Under the pieces are notes generated by a model, which worked only from the letters and a program-made list of their open reading frames with translations, was not told the DNA's origin and made no database searches. 34,400 nt of DNA from Amycolatopsis thailandensis (GTDB lineage: Bacteria; Actinomycetota; Actinomycetes; Mycobacteriales; Pseudonocardiaceae): contig NZ_NMQT01000160.1 in assembly GCF_002234405.1 (NCBI RefSeq), positions 1-34,400 of the forward strand. Reading direction: 5' to 3'. The first letter of the stretch is position 1. Each line of letters starts with the position of its first letter. Below are positions 16,201 to 25,200 of this stretch, piece by piece. Made by a program: the position numbers and the translations under genes.

Positions 16201-19200
16201 CTGGTCAGTCACCTACGGGATTACAACGTCCATGGCAGCAATGAAATGTTCGTTGCTGAAGTGAAAGCCATCAGAGAAGCCGGTTTCTCCGATGCGGACG
16301 TCGCCGCCGGACGCGAGTTGTCGACGTTGCGTCCGGATGACCGGATCCTGGGCAGGCACCTGGACATAGCGAACGAAGCCGACCTGCTGTGGATCGACAA
16401 ACTCGCCTATGCCACCGTATGGGCCCACAAAGCAGACACCACCGACCAACTGGTCCACCGGCTGGAACAAGACGGCATCACCAACACCGACGACGGACTC
16501 ACCCCACTCGTCGCCCGCATCATCGAGGAAGCCACCGCCAACGGCGACCGCCACGAAACCCTCTCCGCCAACCTCCCCGACGACCACGACGCCATCCTCC
16601 ACCGCACCAGCGCACTCGTCCTGAAAAACCTGGACCTCTTCGACCTCGCACCACCCGACGCCACCACCGCACTCGTCCGCCACATGCGCGTCAACCACAT
16701 CACCGGCACCAACGCGAAACTCCGCGACATCGCCACCACCATCCTCACCGTCCGCACCGACCAACCCCTCCCCGGCACCCACACCATCCCCATCCGCACC
16801 CACGACAACACCATCACCCACGCCATCCCCCTCCCCCGCAACGGTGGCGTCGCCTTCGTCGAGTCCACCTACGCCCCCAACGTCAACGCCGCCTTCCCGC
16901 AGCCCCAACCCGGCGTCATCAACGTCCTCACACGTCACGACCGCCACACCGACACCTACCACCTTGGCGGCCGCACCGCCTATACGCCACAAGACCTCGT
17001 CAACACCATCGCCGCTCTCCCCGTCACCTGGAACAACACCCAAGGCCACACCCTCAATCTCTGGGCCTGCTACGTCACCGCCGAACAACACCGCCATCTC
17101 GACACTCTGTTCCGGCGGAACCCCGCTCTCGGCCACCTCACTCTCACTGTCGCCCACTACGACACTCCCCTCCACATCACCTCCGACGGTGCCATCACCA
17201 CGGTCGACCCTCATCTCGGCAACACCCTCCACCTCGCACCCAAACGCAAACGAGGGGCGGGGGTAGCCGCTGATCCCAACGCCCCCGAGACGGCCGCGAA
17301 GCTCGCCATGACAGCCAATGAGATCCTTCGGCGCCACGGCGACATCGATGGGATGAATCTGCGCACTTTCGTGCCGAACGAAATATTTCCCGATAGCGTG
17401 TTCGAGAAGGATTTCCGCGCACATTTCAGTAAGGAGCGAGACAAACTCAAGGAGTCCGGCGAGCTTTGGGGTCCGCTATATCGAGGGAAGCGCAACGACG
17501 GTAAGTTCGGCAAGGAAAGTTCCGATGATCTCACGGTGTGGCTGTACAGACGGGTCATCGCCGAAAATCTTCTCACCCCGTCGGAGATCGCCCGCAGAGC
17601 GCAGGAGTCCGGATTCAGCACGCCCCGTTCTCGGCTTTTGACCTACGTCCAGGAGGCGATCGATGCCGCCGTGAGCGACGGCCGTCGCCACCCCGAACTC
17701 ACACTCGCGAAAAACCGCGACCAGATCATCCCCCTCACCGACCGACTCCTCGCCAACAGCAACCACCACACCCCCACCGAAGCCGCCGAAACACTGAAAA
17801 ACCTCAACGTACGCGGCGCCACCTCAAGCCTCGAACTACTCGTCACCCAACGACAACGCGCCCTCAAAGACAACCCAGAACTCCTCACCACCGCCCAACA
17901 ACACGGCCCACCCACCCTCCCCAACACCACCCTCATCCTCGGCAAAACACTCGACACCGACAACCCCGACCACCACGACCTCATCGACAAACTCGCCTAC
18001 ACCACCGCCTGGGAACACAAAACCGCCACCACCGACCAACTCACCGACCTACTACACCACCAAGGAATCACTTCAAGGAATCGCGACACTCTCCGCGGCA
18101 TCGTCGCCAAAGCCACCGACGAGGCCGCCCGCAACGGCGACCGGCTTCCCCTGCTTGCCACCACCGACCCCGCCCAGCACGCGGCCATCCACACGCGCAC
18201 CACCGCCATCCTCAGCGCCTCTGTCAGGCTCTATTCCTTGGCGGACCCGGTCAAAGCGCTGGTGAATCACATGCGAATGCGGCATATCACCGGCCCTCAG
18301 CAGGACCTCGAAACCATGGCCACCCGCGCCCTCCACACGCCCATCACCGAACTCCTCCACGACACCTCTCTGCACCCCATCGACCTGGAGGAACATCTCC
18401 CCGGAACGCGTGCTCCCGGCCTGGACGGCGAGGACGCCGAGGCCGGTTCTTGGCGAGTCACGGCAGCGCACACCGCCGCGGCCGAACGCATCCTTCTCCA
18501 ATTCGGGAACTTGGAAGCCCGCTACCTGACGAGTGCCGTTCACCGTAAGACCCTTCAAGGCACGCTATCCGAGGCGGACTTGAGAAAACACCTCGGAACG
18601 GCACGAACGAAGCTCCGGGAATCCGGTGAGCTCTGGAACCCGCTCTATCGCGGGGTACGCAACACCGGCACCTTCGACAGGGACAACGCCGATGACCTCA
18701 CGGTGTGGCTGTACCGACGGGTCATCGCCGAGCCCTCGCACTCCTCGCTGGCGATCGCTCGCAGCGCCGTCGCGGCCGGCTTCGTCTCAGATCACCATCG
18801 GCTCGAACGCGGTATCAAGGAAGCGATCGATGCCGCCGTGAGCGACGGCCGTCGCCACCCCGAACTCACACTCGCGAAAAACCGCGACCAGATCATCCCC
18901 CTCACCGACCGACTCCTCGCCAACAGCAACCACCACACCCCCACCGAAGCCGCCGAAACACTGAAAAACCTCAACGTACGCGGCGCCACCTCAGACCTCG
19001 AACTACTCGTCACCCAACGACAACACGCCCTCAAAAACAACCCCGAACTCCTCACCACCGCCCAACAACACGGCCCACCAACCCTCCCCAACACCACCCT
19101 CATCCTCGGCAAAACACTCGACACCGACAACCCCGACCACCACGACCTCATCGACAAACTCGCCTACACCACCGCCTGGGAACACAAAACCGCCACCACC

Positions 19201-22200
19201 GACCAACTCACCGACCTACTACACCACCAAGGAATCACCGGCACCTATGAAGGATTGAGATCGCTCGTCGCGCGTGCCGCCGACGAAGCCACCGCCAACG
19301 GCGACCGCTACGTCAGCCTTTCCGCCGACCGGCACAGCGACCGCGAGGCCATCCTCTACCGCACCGGCACCCTGGCCCTGCGAAACCACACCGGGCTCTC
19401 CGCCCTCCACGCGCCCGACGCCATCACCGCGCTCGTCCGCCACATGCGCGTCAACCACATCACCGGCACTCAGGAAAAACTCCGCGACATCGCCACCACC
19501 GTTCTCGCCGTCCGCACCGACCAACCACTCCCCGACACCATCACCATCCCCGTACTCACCCACGACAACACCATCACCCACGCCATCCCCCTCCCCCACA
19601 ACAGTGGCTACGCCTTCATCGACCCCGCTTACACCACAAACGTCACCAACGCCTTCACCCACCCCACACCCGGCACCATCAACATCCTCGTACGCCACAA
19701 CACCGTCACCGACACCTACCACCTCCCCCACCAACCAGCCCGCACTCCTGCGGACCTCATCACCACCATCACCAACCTCCCCGTCGAATGGACTACCCAG
19801 CACACCCTCAACCTCTGGGCCTGTGACCTCACCGCCACTCAGCACCAGCACTTCACCACTCTCACCCTCGACAACCCCACCCTCAACCACCTCACCCTCA
19901 CTCCCGCCTACCTCGACGCCCCCATTCACATCACGCCCGGCGGCGAGATCACCACCACCGACCCCGGCATCGACAACACCCTCCACCTCGCGCCCCCACG
20001 TCAAAGCGTCGTGCTACCAGAGGCGCTGGTCCTGCCGACGATCGTGCCGGATCCGCAATCGCTGTCCGCGCAACTGAACACCGAATTCGACGCCATCGCG
20101 CGCACCGGTGAACGCACGAAAAACCTCGGCGACAACTCCCCCGTACGCCTCCCCGGAGAGGGAGCCGTGGGTCCCGCCGGCGTACCGGCCCTCACCTTGT
20201 CCTTCGCCGAAACGGCCGCGACCCTGACCTCCATCGATCGCACAGCCGTCCGGGAGACCGCGCACGCGGTCGCCCAAGCGGCGGCGCTTCGAGCGAAGTG
20301 GGGGTTGCCCGGTCCGGCTGTCACGGTGACCGCGTATTCCGGGAAGGGCCTGACCCCGGGCAGGGAGGCAATCGCACCCCAGCGGCGGGCCGAGCAGGTG
20401 CGCTCTCTGCTCCGCGCGGCCTTGGCCGAAGAACTGACTGCCTCGTCTCTCGTTCGTCTGGAAGACATCGAGGTCCATGCCGAAGTCGGGACCAGCACCA
20501 CGAACGGGGTCTCGGACGGCCGTCACCATGTCGTGGTCGAGACGTCGGTGGCCGCCGTACGATCCACCGCCGAGAACCTCACCATAAAGGCATACGACTC
20601 GGTCACCGAGGGTCTGCCGGGCCTGCGGATGACCAGGGCCGAACTCGACGGCCGGTTGGCGGAGTTCAGTGAACTCTCCGTTGGAGGCAGGCTCGAACAC
20701 CAGCCATTGCCACCGGCGACCCGCTCGCAACTGATCATCCTGGACGAAAGGACCGCCGCTCTCGGCGATGCCGAACTCCGGAACCGCGTCCGCGCCATGG
20801 TCAGCGACACCTTGCTGGCCGCTTCCCTGGTCCCGGTGCGACAGCAGGATCTCGGATCGCGGAGCGGGAGCCGCGGAGTATCCATGGACCGGCGGGTGAT
20901 TCAACCGATCACCCCGGCCAGGCTCACGCAGGTGCTGGACGAACTGAACACCTTCATCGAGCGAGGCCAGGACCCGACCCGTACTCCGGCTTCGCTGCTG
21001 GCGGGACTGACCGTCTCACCCGGCGACCACCTGGCCGTGCGTCTCGCCTCGCTCGGTTTGGTGAACATGAGCGCTTCATCCCGGGACGCGGTGACCGCCG
21101 ACCCGTTGTATCGGGCGCTGGTGAGGAATCCGGCCGCCCTGACGGAGGCGTTGTTCGCCGGCACGGGGCATGAGGAACAGCATTTCCTGAACACCTGCAC
21201 CCCGGCGGCGATCCACGCGGCCGTCCGCGGCCGGGTGCCGACCATCGCCGGGTTGCTGCACCTCGGCCGCGCGGTGGCGGACGCGACCGGCCGCGACCTG
21301 CAACGGGTGGATCCGGCCGTCCGCGGCAGGCGGGACCGCCCGCTCGGCCGGACGCTGGAGGAGATGGTCCGGAAACGCATCGCCGATGCCCGTGCCGAGT
21401 TCACATCCCTCGAAATGGCCGCCATGACCTTGGTGTCCGCGGATCAGGCGGCCCCGGCGACCAAGCGGGACTGGAACGCTTTGACCGACCGCTGGGGCAG
21501 GACGATGCAGAAACTGGCCGCGGCCGATCTCCGGGCGGTGTCGGTGCCGGTGCTGACCCGCAAGGTCGTTCCCGGCGATTGGCTGACGAGTCTCGCCTTG
21601 ACCTCTCCCCTGGTCGTCGATCGCGGCTCACGCCGCCTGGCCGGCGTGGACCAGAGTTCCTACGTCGCGCGGCTTCAGCCGCACCTGGGCTTCGAGCCGG
21701 ACGGCACGATGTTCGGGGCGAACGAGACCGTCGGTCATGCCCCCCGGACGGTCCTCCTCGGCGACGAGCTCGGCACGCCGGAATCGCGGACCGCGTTCTG
21801 GGAAGAGGTGACCGCTCAAGGCGGAACGTTCCTCAAGACTCCTAACCACTGGCTTCATCTCCGGGCTGCGATGGAGGACGACCGACCCGTTTTCGTGGTG
21901 GGCGACGCGAAATACGGGAACCTCGCCCGGCAGTCTCCGGAACAGTTCGCCCGCTGGGCGGACTCGTCGCACGCGCGGGCACACGAGAAACTGTTCCCCC
22001 ACCTCGTGGAGGAGACGAGTTCGGAAGTCGGCGACGCGGTGATCGCCGATCCGCCGGACTCGCGGCACTATGAACTCACTGACGCGCACGGCCGCGACTA
22101 CGGCATCGGGTTCGCCGGATCGGTGGAGCGCGGAGAAGTGCTGGTCTCGGCAGCCGCCGCGTCGACCGATCATGCGGAACGAGTAGTGGCGGTTCACTCG

Positions 22201-25200
22201 ACGCAGGAAGACGGCACTGCGTCCCGGGTGGAATCCGTGCAGGACTGGGCCGACTTCACCGACGGTGACACGACACGGCCGTTCCATCTGATTTTCGAGA
22301 GCGAAGACGGCAAATACGTCGCCACCGATCCCACCGGCGAGGCAGCGGTACGGATCGAGCCCGAAGCGATGGCGGAGAAGGTCTTCTCGGTCGCTTCGTT
22401 CCGCAGGGCCGCCGGCGGTGCGGTCCGGCCACCGTTGATCATCGCCACCCACGAAACGCGTCCAGGCGGCGCGGACCCGGCCCTCAACCGGCGGTTCCTC
22501 GCCCGGCTGAGCGAGCTGACCGGCCCTTGGCACGCGTTCGAACACAGCGGCAAGCTCACCTTCGAACGCGACTTCGGGGTGGTCGGGATCGACCACGGAG
22601 GCACGTTCTCCGAAATATCACCCTCCGTCTCCGACCTTCACTTTCTCGCCAAAGACTCCGTTTTCGCGATCTCTTCCCGGTCCGGAAACGCGGCATCCAG
22701 AGCGGAAATGTTCACCGAAACCACTCCGCCACTTCAGGGCCCATGGGGTGACCGGGAACCGATTCACGTCTTTCTCGACGGCGACCCACGGCACGCGCTC
22801 GTACGGGTCAGCGGCAGCCAGGACATCGCGCTCGGGGGACGCGCCATAGGGCGGTTGTTGGCGTCGAACGCCGAGTTCAGGAAACAGCTCGCACTGAGGC
22901 CGGGCCGACCGGTCGTCGTACACTCGACGGATTCCGGTTCCCGCAACGACATCGGCGGCCTGGGCTTCGATCTGGCCGGGAGCCTGCACGAAGCCGGCCT
23001 ATATCCGCCGGTGTACGGGATCAAGGGCGAACCCGGCGACGAAGCCCGCTACGCGGCGGTTTCCCGGTTACGTACCGGCGATCTCCTGACCACCGATCTG
23101 CACCGGCCGGATGGCACCCTGGCCGTACGGCTCGTCCGTACTCCTGGTGACGAAAGCGTTCTGCGACGTCTCCAGCACTGGACCTCGAACAGCACAAGGG
23201 AGACCCTTTCGACCTACGTCCATCGTGACGGCGGCAGTCACCGCGCACCCTGGGACGGAGCGCCGGTCCTCATCGTCGCACCACGTGCTCCTCGCGGCTA
23301 TCTCGCGACCCGTCGCGACGGCAAGGCGGGTGTGGTCAGCCCGGTCGCCCTGGCCGACGTTCTCCGTGACGATCCGGCACTTCGCCAAGGACTCGGAGCG
23401 GACCCCGATCTTTCCTACCTCCTGGTCGGCTGGGGTGGCCGCACGGTGGGGCTGGCTTCTTTCGCCGCCGGAATGGCGCGAGGAGGCTACGCCCGCTCGG
23501 CCTATGCACCGAGGGGTGCCTTGACCTTCCGGCCGGGAGGCCGGCTCGGACTGACCGGGCCGGGCTTCCGGGTAGCCGAGCCGAGGACACCTCGCCCGAA
23601 GGACATCGTGAATTTCGAGAGTGCCAACGAACGCCTCGGAACCTTCGGTCAGTTCTTTCCCAGCAAGGACTTCGACAGCGCCGCCGAAGCACTCGCGGCT
23701 CTGGGTGAGTCACGCGGTCAGCAGCAGTACTACATCAGGGAAGTCTCCCGCCCGGACGGTCGCGGTGGCGTCGATCGTGTTCCTCTTCCCTACCGAGCGC
23801 CTTGGGCCGGCCGCGATCCCTGGTTCACCAGCGGTCATGGTTCGCCCGCCGGGCTACAGTTCGCGCTCGCGACAGGGAATCCCTACCGCCGTGGAGACGT
23901 CGTTTCCTTGAGTGGTGCTCCGGCAGCGCGCGCCATCTTCGCCAGTGAGATCTACCGCCGAGCCCAACCCGATCCGAACGCCGGCGTCGTTCTGGGCCAG
24001 TGCTCCGCCAACCTGATCGGCACCGGTCGAACGGTCGCCTACGGCATCCGTGAAGCCTGGGGAAGCGAGGCCGTGCCGACCACCGTATGGGGGGCTTCGG
24101 AAGTCGTGGCGGTGGACTGGAACGGCGAGCGCACCGTCAAGTCCGGCGGCGCGTTCTTCGAAGCCGTCGCACCGGGGACGGTACCCAGTCCTCCGAGGCC
24201 GCTGTTCGACGGCCTCGGAGGATTCGAACCGGACGACGCCGAAGCAGGACTGAGCATTCCCAGCGACGCGGTGACGCTGCCTCGGCCGGGAGGCATCAGG
24301 ATCCGGTTGGACCCCACCTTCGAGGGCTTCTCGGACGACGACGCGTCCTCGGCCACTGGTGACGCCCTTTTCGAGCAGGACGACGCGGAATCGGACGCCC
24401 CTCCCGAGTCACCGGTGCCGTCGGTCATCGAGGACGAACCGGCTTCGGCAGAATTCACCGCGATGGTCGAGTGGTCCGAACGCATCGGTGCCGCACACGA
24501 TCGGATGACAGAGCGGGGAGAGATCGACCCGGAGGCCGTCTCCCGGGTCCGCGATCGTGCCGAGAGCCTGGTGGGAGAACCACCCGACGTCGATGGGGCC
24601 GACGAGGAGATCCACGCGTTCCTTCACGAGGGGCTCGTCACTCTCTTGACGGACGCATTACTCGGTGGCGCGTCACTGCGGGAAGCCTGGCAGCACGCGG
24701 ACGTCACCGGTCTACGGCAAACCCTCGCATCGTTGCGCGAGCATGTCCCCGACGCGCCCTATGCGGATGCGGGCGATGAGGCCGGGATGGCATCGAGTGC
24801 CGCAGAGGCCTCGGGGCCCCAGTCAGGCACGGAGTGGGCCGGTCCTCTCCGCGAGACCCGCGACTGGCTGTCGGCGCGGGCAGGGCGGCCTGAAGTCGAG
24901 GCAGGCCTGTCGCGGGCCAGGCGGCTGGCGCGGTCCATGCCGCACGCCGCGCCCGGAGCCGACGAAGCCGCGCGTCACCTGCTCCATGACGGTTTGGTGA
25001 TGATGCTCGCCGAAGCGATGGCACGGGGCGCCTCACCTCGGGAGGCTTGGGAGGCCCCTGTGGTCGCCCGGCTTCGCCAGGACGCCGAAGCAGCGCGGGG
25101 AACGGTAAGAGGTGCTCCGCACTACACGGCGTTGCCTTCCCAGGAGCTGAGCGAGTTGCGGACCGAGTCGGCGCCCTCGCCCGAGGTACGCCCGTCCGAC

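Larger units (their letters stand above)
16789..19548 (+). repeat. Supermodule 2 (A2-B3-B4) of the internal array
   Basis: A2 (about 16789-17250) has IPLPRNGGVAF, LTRHDRHTD (H1620), LNLWACYVT (C1664) and NTLHLAPK. B3 (about 17260-18340) and B4 (about 18440-19510) carry ESGELWGPLYRG/ESGELWNPLYRG and LNVRGATS. The distance from A2 to A3 is 2760 nt (920 codons), so the array arose by whole-unit duplication. Confidence 0.8.

Noticed and set aside
17656..19238. Idea that the repeated DNA is a CRISPR array or mobile element
   Set aside because: There are only two long in-frame copies, no spacers, no terminal inverted repeats and no transposase; it is intragenic domain duplication.
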